From Caballeronia udeis (GTDB lineage Bacteria; Pseudomonadota; Gammaproteobacteria; Burkholderiales; Burkholderiaceae), in assembly GCF_001544555.2 (NCBI RefSeq), contig NZ_FCOK02000069.1:1-53887 (forward strand): a DNA stretch of 53,887 bases. Direction: 5' to 3'. The number at the start of each line of letters is the position of its first letter. Positions within the stretch are counted from its first letter, which is position 1. Shown in pieces: positions 21,868-29,283 of the stretch. The notes under the pieces are model-generated. The model worked only from the letters and a program-made list of their open reading frames with translations. It ran no database searches and was not told where the DNA came from. Position numbers and translations under genes: made by a program.

Positions 21868-24096
21868 ATGAGCGTCACCACGTCGGGATTGCAGTCGAAG
21901 TCGAGCCGTAGCAGCGTGCGTCATGCCATCGAAACAATAAGTTCGATGCGCTTCGCCATCTCGCTGCTCGTCATCCTCGCTATAGCAAGCATCATCGGTA
22001 CGGTTCTTACGCAGGAAGATCCGTATCCGAACTACGTCAATCAGTTCGGTCCGTTCTGGGCCGATATCTTCCGCGGGCTGAGCCTCTACAACGTGTATAG
22101 CGCGTGGTGGTTCATGCTGATCCTGATTTTCCTGGTGATCTCCGTGTCGCTGTGCGTGATCCGCAACGGCCCGAAGATGATCGCGGACATGAAGAGCTGG
22201 AAGGACCGGGTGCGCGAAGGCAGCCTGCGCGCATTCCATCACAAGGGTGAATTTTCGCCGGTCGCGGGCAATCGCGCCGAGACCTCCGCCAGCCTGCAAC
22301 GGCTCGCCGCCAAGATGGGCTACAAGTTCGTCACGCGCGAGACGGACAGCGGCGCGACACTGATCGCGGCCAAGCGCGGCGCACTGACGAAGCTCGGTTA
22401 TATCTCGGCGCATCTGGCGATCGTGATCATCTGCATTGGCGGCCTGCTGGACAGCAACCTGCCGATCAAGCTGCAGATGTGGCTCTTCAACAAGACGCCT
22501 ATTGCATCGAACGAAGTCATCAACGACATTGCACCGAATCATCGGCTGCCGACATCGAATCTCACGTTTCGCGGTTATGCCTGGGTGCCGGAAGGGCAGC
22601 ACGTCGCAACCGCCATCCTGAATCAGCAGGACGGTTCGTTGATCCAGGATCTGCCGTTCTCGATCCAACTGAATAAATTCATCGTCGATTATTACTCGAC
22701 GGGTATGCCGAAGCTGTTTGCGAGCGATATCGTCGTGATCGATCATGCGACCGGCAAGCGTATCCCGGCGCGTGTGGAAGTGAACAAACCGTTCACCTAC
22801 GACGGCATTTCGATCTATCAATCGAGCTTCCAGGATGGCGGCTCGAAACTGTCGATGACCGCCTGGCCCATGACCGGCGGCAGCGCGAAAACCACGCCGT
22901 TCGACGGCGCCATTGGCGGCACGGCGCCAATGAGCCCGCAGATCATCGGCGGGCAGGGTGAAACCGTGGAATTCACTGATTTCCGCGCGATCAACGTGGA
23001 AAACGTCACTGACGGCAACGGCTCGATCGACGCCCGCGGTGTCGGCCAGACGCAGACGCTGAAGCAGGCCTTCGATGAACGGCTGGGTTCCGGCGCGAAG
23101 ACGTCGAAGCCCACGGATCTGCGTAACGTCGGGCCATCGGTGCAATACAAGGTGCGGGGCACGGACGGCCAGGCGCGCGAGTTCAACAACTACATGCTGC
23201 CCGTCGACGTACAAGGCCAGCCAATGTTCCTTGCCGGCATGCGCTTGAGCCCGAACGATCCGTTCCGCTATTTGCGCATTCCCGCCGACGACCAAAGCTC
23301 GATCAAGCAGTGGATGAACCTGCGCGCCGCGCTGGAAACGCCCGCGATGCGTGATGAAGCGGCACGCCGTTTCGCGAAGCGCTCGGTGCCGGAAGCGAAC
23401 GCGGACTTGCAGAAGCATCTGGAAGAGAGCGCGTCCCGGGTGCTGAACCTGTTTGCCGGCGCGGACGAAACCGGCGTGGCAGCGGTTCCGGGGCAACCGG
23501 GCGCTACATTGGGCGGTTTCCAGGCGATAGCGGGTTTTATCGACAAATCAGTGCCCAAGGGCGAGCAGGAAAAGGCGGCAGGTTTGTTGCTGCGCATGCT
23601 GGAAGGCGCGACCTGGGATCTGTGGCAGATTTCGCGTGCCCAGAATGGCCTGCCGGAAGCGCAACCGGACGCGAAAAACACGCAATTCGTGCAATCGTCG
23701 ATCAATGCGCTTTCGGACAGCTTTCTGTACGGATCACCGGTTTTTCTGCGACTCGATTCATTCAAGCAGATCCAGGCTTCCGTGTTCCAGTTGACGCGCG
23801 CGCCGGGCAAAAAAGTGGTGTATCTTGGCAGCCTGCTGCTCGTGCTCGGCATTTTCTCGATGTTTTACGTGCGTGAACGTCGTCTCTGGTTCTGGCTCAA
23901 AGACACGGCAACGGGCGGCACGAGCGTGTTGATGGCAATGTCCACCGCACGCCGCACGCTCGATTTCGAGAAGGAATTTGCGCAAACGCGCGACGCGATC
24001 GGCGCCATGCTGGGCGTCAAGTCACAGCCGGTACCTTCATCACCGGAAACGCCCGCGGACACCAAGTCCACCGGCTCGCAGAATTCAACTCGGTAA
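21868..24096 (+). CDS. resB: Cytochrome c biogenesis protein ResB (System II)
   Basis: 742 aa. ResB and CcsA form the System II haem delivery and ligation complex that attaches haem to CxxCH motifs in the periplasm. The N-terminal part shows paired transmembrane segments (FAISLLVILAIASIIGTVL, WWFMLILIFLVISVSLCVI), a third near residue 180 (AHLAIVIICIGGLL), a large periplasmic domain, and a last helix near residue 655 (VVYLGSLLLVLGIFSMFYV), in keeping with the family. ATG 21868 follows GGAG. It overlaps no gene; ccsA begins five bases after its stop, so the pair is co-translated. Confidence 0.94.
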   Translation: MSVTTSGLQSKSSRSSVRHAIETISSMRFAISLLVILAIASIIGTVLTQEDPYPNYVNQFGPFWADIFRGLSLYNVYSAWWFMLILIFLVISVSLCVIRNGPKMIADMKSWKDRVREGSLRAFHHKGEFSPVAGNRAETSASLQRLAAKMGYKFVTRETDSGATLIAAKRGALTKLGYISAHLAIVIICIGGLLDSNLPIKLQMWLFNKTPIASNEVINDIAPNHRLPTSNLTFRGYAWVPEGQHVATAILNQQDGSLIQDLPFSIQLNKFIVDYYSTGMPKLFASDIVVIDHATGKRIPARVEVNKPFTYDGISIYQSSFQDGGSKLSMTAWPMTGGSAKTTPFDGAIGGTAPMSPQIIGGQGETVEFTDFRAINVENVTDGNGSIDARGVGQTQTLKQAFDERLGSGAKTSKPTDLRNVGPSVQYKVRGTDGQAREFNNYMLPVDVQGQPMFLAGMRLSPNDPFRYLRIPADDQSSIKQWMNLRAALETPAMRDEAARRFAKRSVPEANADLQKHLEESASRVLNLFAGADETGVAAVPGQPGATLGGFQAIAGFIDKSVPKGEQEKAAGLLLRMLEGATWDLWQISRAQNGLPEAQPDAKNTQFVQSSINALSDSFLYGSPVFLRLDSFKQIQASVFQLTRAPGKKVVYLGSLLLVLGIFSMFYVRERRLWFWLKDTATGGTSVLMAMSTARRTLDFEKEFAQTRDAIGAMLGVKSQPVPSSPETPADTKSTGSQNSTR

Positions 24097-24100
24097 GAAC

Positions 24101-25303
24101 ATGGACCTCACACAAGTCTCCTCGCATTCGACTTCGGCGCAACAGCGCGCGGGCAAAGTACCCGTCGATCCGAACCTCTTCGACGAACGTCCGTTTCTGA
24201 AGCGTCTCGGCCCGACCGACTGGCTGTTCGCACTGGCAATGGTCGCCGGGGCGGGTTTCGCGCTGTTCCGGTATCACCCGTTCATGAACTACTACGACAA
24301 GCTGGTGCTCTGCTGCGCTGTACCCACGTTCGTCGTGCTCGGATGGCGCTGGAAGCCGGTGCGGCTTCTGATTGCGTGCATTGCGTTGTTGTCGCTGTCG
24401 TCGCTTCAGCTTTATCACTCCGACCTCGCGCGCGCCGACACCAATTTCTTCCTCAAATACTTCCTGTCCAGCCAGTCGGCCATCTTGTGGATGAGCGCGC
24501 TGCTCGTGCTCGCCACGGTGTTCTACTGGATCGGCCTGATTTCGCGTTCGCCTACCGGCGGCGCGATCGGCTCGAAGATGACCTGGGCAGCAGTGCTGAT
24601 GGGCTTCACCGGCCTGATGGTGCGCTGGTACGAGTCTTACCTGATCGGTTCGGACGTGGGCCATATCCCAATTTCGAACTTGTATGAAGTGTTCGTGCTG
24701 TTCTGCCTGATCACGTCGCTGTTTTATTTGTACTACGAGCAGCACTACAGCACGCGTGCCATGGGTGCGTTCGTGCTGCTGGTGATCAGCGCCGCGGTCG
24801 GCTTCCTGATGTGGTATTCGATTGCCCGCGATGCCCAGCAGATCCAGCCGCTCGTGCCCGCGCTGCAAAGCTGGTGGATGAAGATCCACGTGCCGGCGAA
24901 TTTCATCGGTTATGGCAGCTTTGCGTTGGCGGCCATGGTCGGGGTGGCCTATCTGGTCAAGGAACGCGGCATTCTGGCGGACCGCCTGCCGTCGCTCGAA
25001 GTGCTCGACGACGTGATGTACAAGTCGATTGCAGTCGGTTTCGCGTTCTTCACCATCGCGACCATTCTTGGTGCACTCTGGGCCGCCGAAGCGTGGGGTG
25101 GTTACTGGAGCTGGGACCCGAAGGAAACGTGGGCATTGATCGTGTGGCTGAATTACGCCGCGTGGCTGCACATGCGCCTGATGAAAGGCTTGCGCGGCTC
25201 GGTGGCCGCATGGTGGGCGTTGACCGGTTTGCTGGTCACCACGTTCGCTTTCCTTGGCGTCAACATGTTCCTCTCCGGCCTGCATAGTTACGGCAAGCTG
25301 TAA
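24101..25303 (+). CDS. ccsB: Cytochrome c biogenesis protein CcsA/CcsB (System II haem handling)
   Basis: 400 aa, multi-spanning. This is the haem-handling protein family with the tryptophan-rich WWD motif, seen here as WGGYWSWDPKETWALI near the C-terminus, flanked by conserved histidines (IHVPANFIGYG and LHMRLMKGLRG). It works with ResB as cytochrome c synthetase. Naming differs among databases (CcsA in plastids and Bordetella, CcsB in many bacterial annotations). The start ATG 24101 (MDLTQVSSHS) follows the resB stop; a longer frame from 23978 overlaps resB. It is followed by an intrinsic terminator. Confidence 0.93.
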   Translation: MDLTQVSSHSTSAQQRAGKVPVDPNLFDERPFLKRLGPTDWLFALAMVAGAGFALFRYHPFMNYYDKLVLCCAVPTFVVLGWRWKPVRLLIACIALLSLSSLQLYHSDLARADTNFFLKYFLSSQSAILWMSALLVLATVFYWIGLISRSPTGGAIGSKMTWAAVLMGFTGLMVRWYESYLIGSDVGHIPISNLYEVFVLFCLITSLFYLYYEQHYSTRAMGAFVLLVISAAVGFLMWYSIARDAQQIQPLVPALQSWWMKIHVPANFIGYGSFALAAMVGVAYLVKERGILADRLPSLEVLDDVMYKSIAVGFAFFTIATILGALWAAEAWGGYWSWDPKETWALIVWLNYAAWLHMRLMKGLRGSVAAWWALTGLLVTTFAFLGVNMFLSGLHSYGKL

Positions 25304-25325
25304 CATCTGCCGCTAAACGCCGTTT

Positions 25326-25362
25326 AAAAAGCCGCCATGCAAGATTTGCTGGCGGTTTTTTT
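25326..25362 (+). terminator. Intrinsic terminator after ccsB
   Basis: GCCGCCA (25331-25337) pairs with TGGCGGT (25350-25356), with A-residues before and a run of seven T residues after. It closes the resB-ccsB transcript. The 105 bases that follow before msrP contain the palindrome TATAGCTATA (25409-25418), which may belong to the msrP promoter. Confidence 0.85.
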
Positions 25363-25468
25363 ATTGCCTGGGCGGAATAGCTGAAACCGATTCGGTGTTT
25401 GCCACGAATATAGCTATAGCAACGGCCGCGCTGACGCAGGCCGCAACACGAATTCCAGGAGTATCGAA

Positions 25469-26458
25469 ATGGGTATGAAACACACACGCCAGCTTTTCGG
25501 CGACGACATCGCCCGAAGCGAGATTACGCCGCGCGCGTTCTTCGAGAACCGCCGGCGCGTGTTGCGGGCCGCAGGTGTGCTGGCCGCGACGGGGCTCGTA
25601 GGCGTGAACGGCGAGGCGCTCGCGACGATGACATCACCTGATGCAAAGGGTCAGAAGCTCGCGGCGACCACGAATACGAAGTTCGTCGCCCTGGACAAGG
25701 TGACGCCGTTCAAGGACATCACGAGCTACAACAACTTCTACGAGTTCGGCACGGACAAGGCCGATCCGGCGCAAAACGCGCATACGCTGCGGCCCCGGCC
25801 GTGGAAGATATCGGTGGAAGGCGAGATCAAGAACGCGAAGGTATATGACATCGATGAAATCCTGAAACTCGCGCCGCTCGAGGAGCGTATTTACCGGTTG
25901 CGGTGCGTGGAAGGGTGGTCGATGGTGATCCCGTGGATCGGCATTCCGTTGTCCGAAATCATCAAGCGCGCACAGCCGACGGGCAACGCGAAGTACGTGC
26001 AGTTCATCACGCTGGCCGATCCCTCGCAAATGCCCGGGCTGTCCGACCCCATTCTCGACTGGCCGTACTCCGAAGGTTTGCGCATGGACGAGGCGATGAA
26101 CCCGCTCGTGCTGCTGACCGTTGGTTTGTATGGTGAAGTGCTGCCGAATCAGAACGGAGCGCCGGTGCGTGTCGTGGTGCCCTGGAAATACGGCTTCAAG
26201 AGCGCGAAATCGCTGGTGAAGATCCGGTTTGTCGAGCAGCAGCCGAAGACGAGCTGGAGCGAATATGCGCCGAAGGAGTATGGTTTTTACTCGAATGTGA
26301 ATCCGAATGTCGATCATCCGCGCTGGAGCCAGGCAACGGAACGGCGTATTGGCGAGGACGGTTTCTTCACGCCAAAGCGCAAGACGCTGATGTTCAATGG
26401 TTACGGCGATCAGGTTGCGTCGCTGTATCGGGGCATGGATCTCAAGGCCAATTTCTAG
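25469..26458 (+). CDS. msrP: Protein-methionine-sulfoxide reductase catalytic subunit MsrP (YedY)
   Basis: 329 aa. MsrP is a periplasmic molybdopterin enzyme that reduces methionine sulfoxide in oxidised envelope proteins. A Tat-type signal is present: the twin arginines are in NRRRVLRAAG (residues 28-30) followed by a hydrophobic stretch. The molybdenum ligand is Cys146 (RLRCVEGWSM). The fold is of the sulfite-oxidase type. ATG 25469 sits seven bases after AGGAG. It forms an operon with msrQ sixteen bases downstream, its haem-containing membrane partner. Confidence 0.95.
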   Translation: MGMKHTRQLFGDDIARSEITPRAFFENRRRVLRAAGVLAATGLVGVNGEALATMTSPDAKGQKLAATTNTKFVALDKVTPFKDITSYNNFYEFGTDKADPAQNAHTLRPRPWKISVEGEIKNAKVYDIDEILKLAPLEERIYRLRCVEGWSMVIPWIGIPLSEIIKRAQPTGNAKYVQFITLADPSQMPGLSDPILDWPYSEGLRMDEAMNPLVLLTVGLYGEVLPNQNGAPVRVVVPWKYGFKSAKSLVKIRFVEQQPKTSWSEYAPKEYGFYSNVNPNVDHPRWSQATERRIGEDGFFTPKRKTLMFNGYGDQVASLYRGMDLKANF

Positions 26459-26474
26459 GGTTTAGGGGAAGAGG

Positions 26475-27140
26475 ATGGCTGTGGCTTCCGATGTCAAAAG
26501 AAAGCCGGTAACGCGCGTTGCCGCAGGCGGCATGAACTGGATCGTGCCGGCGAAAGTGGCTGTGTTTCTTGGCGGGTTGTATCCGCTCGCGCGCATCGTG
26601 CTGCTGGGCTTCACGGGCGGACTGGGTGCAAATCCGATCGAATTCATTACCCGCTCGACCGGCCTGTGGACGCTCGTGTTCCTGTGCATCACGCTTGCCG
26701 TCACGCCGGTTCGCCGGCTGACGGGCCTGAACGCGCTCCTGCGTTTTCGCCGGATGCTCGGGCTGTTTGCGTTCTTCTATGTCGTGCTGCACTTCACCAC
26801 GTACGTCTGGTTCGACAAATGGTTCGATGTCTTCGCCATGCTCAAGGACATCGTCAAGCGGCCGTTCATCCTGGTTGGTTTCTCGGCGTTCGTGCTGCTT
26901 ATCCCGCTTGCCGTGACGTCGCCGAAAGCAATGGTCAGGAAGCTGGGCCGTCGCTGGCAAACGCTGCACATGCTGATCTATCCGATCGTCGTGCTCGCGA
27001 TCCTGCACTTCTGGTGGATGAAAGCGGGCAAGCACGATCTCTTCCTGCCAAAGATCTATGGCTCGATCGTGGTGGTGTTGCTGGCGTGGCGGATGCTTGC
27101 CTGGCTGCGCTCGCGCATCACGCGGGCACGCGCGGTTTAG
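26475..27140 (+). CDS. msrQ: Haem-binding membrane subunit MsrQ (YedZ)
   Basis: 221 aa with about six hydrophobic helices. MsrQ is a b-type haem flavocytochrome of the ferric-reductase-like family that passes electrons from the respiratory chain to MsrP. Histidines expected for haem lie in VVLHFTTYVWFDKW, RWQTLHMLIYPIVVLAILHFWW. AAGAGG precedes the ATG. It is the second gene of the msrPQ operon and ends before a strong two-way terminator. Confidence 0.94.
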   Translation: MAVASDVKRKPVTRVAAGGMNWIVPAKVAVFLGGLYPLARIVLLGFTGGLGANPIEFITRSTGLWTLVFLCITLAVTPVRRLTGLNALLRFRRMLGLFAFFYVVLHFTTYVWFDKWFDVFAMLKDIVKRPFILVGFSAFVLLIPLAVTSPKAMVRKLGRRWQTLHMLIYPIVVLAILHFWWMKAGKHDLFLPKIYGSIVVVLLAWRMLAWLRSRITRARAV

Positions 27141-27162
27141 CGGATCGTTGATCGCGACGCAC

Positions 27163-27204
27163 ATGAAAAAAGGGCGACGCTTAATGGCGTCGCCCTTTTT
27201 TCAT
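27163..27204. terminator. Two-way terminator between msrQ and lysA
   Basis: A perfect 18-base inverted repeat, left arm 27163-27180 beginning ATGAAAAAAGGG and right arm 27187-27204, separated by TTAATG. The arms end in six A and six T residues, so it works for both convergent genes. Confidence 0.95.
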
Positions 27205-27224
27205 GCTGCTCGGACCAACCGGTA

Positions 27225-28487
27225 TCAGTCCGGAAAAATCGATTCGCCTGCGAACAACTGCGTCACTTCTTCACGTTCACGCACTCTGCGCGCACGTTCG
27301 CGATCGACCATGACTTCGGCAGCGCGCGGGCGCGTGTTGTAGTTCGAGCTCATCACGAAACCGTACGCGCCCGCCGAGAAAATCGCGATCAGGTCGCCCT
27401 GTTCGATGGCGAGTTCCCGATCCTTGCCGAGCCAGTCGCCGCTTTCACACACGGGACCGACCACGTCGTAGAGCTGCGCTTTTGTCGCACGCTTTTCCAC
27501 TGCTTCCATACGATGGAATGCCTGATACATCGCAGGGCGCGCGAGGTCGTTCATGGCGGCATCGACGATGGCGAAATTCTTTTCCGCACCCGGCTTCAGG
27601 TATTCCACGCGCGTGAGCAATACGCCCGCGTTGCCGACCAGCGAACGTCCCGGCTCGAAATACACTTCGCGATGACCGTGCCCGCGTTCATCGATATGCG
27701 CGAGCACCGCTCGCACGAATTCCCCGATAGCCGGCGGCGTTTCGTCGTCGTACGTGATGCCAAGTCCACCGCCGACATCGACGTGATGAATGTTCGTGCC
27801 GTCAGCCTCGATCTGCTCGACGAGGTCCAGCAATTTGTCGACGGCGTCGAGATACGGGCTCACTTCAGTGATCTGCGAACCAATATGGCAGTCGATCCCG
27901 ATCACGTCGAGATTCGACATGGCAGCGGCTTGCGCATAGGTCGTGCGAGCGTCGGCGAAAGCCACGCCGAACTTGTTCGACTTCAGGCCCGTGGAAATAT
28001 ACGGATGCGTCTTGGCATCGACGTCGGGATTCACGCGCAGCGACACCGGCGCTTGTTTGCCCGCAGCCTTGGCCACTTCATTGAGCGCATGCAGTTCGGG
28101 AATCGATTCGACGTTGAAGCACTTCACGCCGGCATCGAGTGCTTCGCGCATTTCCGCCGCCGACTTGCCAACGCCGGAGAACACGGTGTTTTCGGCCTTG
28201 CCGCCCGCGGCCAGGACGCGCGCCAGTTCACCCGACGAGACGATGTCAAAGCCCGCGCCCAGTCGCGCGAATACGTTCAGCACCGCGAGGTTGCTGTTGG
28301 CTTTCACGGCTACGTGGATAGTGGCGTGGCGGCCATTGCAGGCATCGGCGTAAGCTTTATAGGCGTCGGTCAACGCACTGCGCGAATAGACGTAGAGCGG
28401 TGTGCCGAACTGTTCGGCCAGCGACGCGGCCGAAACGCCTTCGACCTGCAGCACGCCTTCGGCGCGCGAGAATGCGGATTGGGTCAT
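27225..28487 (-). CDS. lysA: Diaminopimelate decarboxylase
   Basis: 420 aa. LysA is a PLP enzyme that turns meso-diaminopimelate into L-lysine, the last step of lysine synthesis. The PLP lysine is Lys62 (HVAVKANSN); the phosphate-binding DVGGGLG and the catalytic cysteine segment GPVCESGDWLG are present, as is YFEPGRSLVGN. It is preceded on the same strand by lptM, with 61 bases between them, so the two are likely co-transcribed. In E. coli lptM is instead beside dapF, another gene of this pathway. Confidence 0.96.
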   Translation of the reverse strand: MTQSAFSRAEGVLQVEGVSAASLAEQFGTPLYVYSRSALTDAYKAYADACNGRHATIHVAVKANSNLAVLNVFARLGAGFDIVSSGELARVLAAGGKAENTVFSGVGKSAAEMREALDAGVKCFNVESIPELHALNEVAKAAGKQAPVSLRVNPDVDAKTHPYISTGLKSNKFGVAFADARTTYAQAAAMSNLDVIGIDCHIGSQITEVSPYLDAVDKLLDLVEQIEADGTNIHHVDVGGGLGITYDDETPPAIGEFVRAVLAHIDERGHGHREVYFEPGRSLVGNAGVLLTRVEYLKPGAEKNFAIVDAAMNDLARPAMYQAFHRMEAVEKRATKAQLYDVVGPVCESGDWLGKDRELAIEQGDLIAIFSAGAYGFVMSSNYNTRPRAAEVMVDRERARRVREREEVTQLFAGESIFPD

Positions 28488-28548
28488 GAGTTTTCTGGCT
28501 CTGCTGACGCGCTTGGCCGGATTTGGCCCAAGCGCGGTATGGCAACGA

Positions 28549-28872
28549 TTATTCGCCGGAGGAAGCGGCTTTGGGTGCCGATGCCGACTCGGGCGATTTC
28601 AAATTGTCGTCAGGGGAAAGCGACAGCGCCGTGCCGGATGTGTCGGGAACGTCGCCGACGCTGACAGCAGACGAGGCGGACGATGCTGCTGCCGGTGCGC
28701 TCACGCTTTTCGCATCGCTCGCCGGCAACGGCGGCATGCTGGCGGGACGCGCCGGAATGGGGGGGGCGGTGGGCAAATAGAGCGGTCCGCGCTGACCACA
28801 GGCGGCGAGCAGTGTGCCAGCGGAAATGGCCAAAGCCGCTACAATCGCGCTCATCCGGAAGACGACTTGCAT
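28549..28872 (-). CDS. lptM: LPS translocon maturation chaperone LptM-like lipoprotein
   Basis: 107 aa. A short lipoprotein with signal MSAIVAALAISAGTLLAAC and the lipobox LAAC, followed at once by the family motif CGQRGPLYLP. E. coli LptM (YifL) binds the LptDE complex and helps its disulfide maturation; membership rests on the motif just after the lipidated cysteine. The rest is a low-complexity Ala/Ser/Pro tail about 80 residues long, longer than the E. coli protein and probably disordered. It lies upstream of lysA on the minus strand. Start could be the first Met or Met7. Confidence 0.82.
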   Translation of the reverse strand: MQVVFRMSAIVAALAISAGTLLAACGQRGPLYLPTAPPIPARPASMPPLPASDAKSVSAPAAASSASSAVSVGDVPDTSGTALSLSPDDNLKSPESASAPKAASSGE

Positions 28873-28907
28873 TGCTGTCCCTGACTAATTAATCGATGGA
28901 GTTTAGC

Positions 28908-29225
28908 ATGACCGACAACGAATACCTGACCCTCGCCGAGGCTGCGCTGGCGGCCATCGAGCGGGACGTGGACGGCCTCGAAGCCGATGTCGAATTCGAG
29001 CGCAGCGGTAATGTGTTAACGCTCGAATTCGAGAACCGCACGAAGCTGATTGTCAACTTGCAGCCGCCAATGCACGAGCTCTGGCTTGCAGCAAAGGCGG
29101 GCGGTTTTCACTACCGCTATGCGGACGGTGCATGGCGCAATACGCGCGACGGCAGCGAGTTTTTTGAGGCACTCAGCCAATACGCCAGCGAACAGGCCGG
29201 CGAGGCGATTCGGTTTTCAGCTTGA
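28908..29225 (+). CDS. cyaY: Iron-sulfur cluster assembly regulator CyaY (frataxin)
   Basis: 105 aa. CyaY is the bacterial frataxin, which binds iron and tunes the IscS desulfurase. The acidic first helix (LAEAALAAIERDVDGLEADVEFERSGN) and the sheet with IVNLQPPMHELWLAAKAGGFHYRY are typical. I use ATG 28908, six bases after GGAG; an upstream ATG at 28896 lacks such spacing. It is divergent from lptM, with only 35 bases between the two starts, so the promoters overlap. Confidence 0.93.
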   Translation: MTDNEYLTLAEAALAAIERDVDGLEADVEFERSGNVLTLEFENRTKLIVNLQPPMHELWLAAKAGGFHYRYADGAWRNTRDGSEFFEALSQYASEQAGEAIRFSA

Positions 29226-29248
29226 TATCTGCGGTGTGATTTGGCGCG

Positions 29249-29273
29249 CAAGCCCCGGATTGACCGGGGCTTG
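29249..29273. terminator. Hairpin between convergent cyaY and mrcA
   Basis: CAAGCCCCGG (29249-29258) pairs perfectly with CCGGGGCTTG (29264-29273) around ATTGA. There is no U-run on either side, so termination may be weak, but the place between convergent genes fits a shared stop. Confidence 0.6.
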
Positions 29274-29283
29274 AATTCAGGAC

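Noticed and set aside
24017..25306. 429-codon open frame antisense to ccsB
   Set aside because: Same shadow effect; sense strand has the WWD haem motif and membrane helices.
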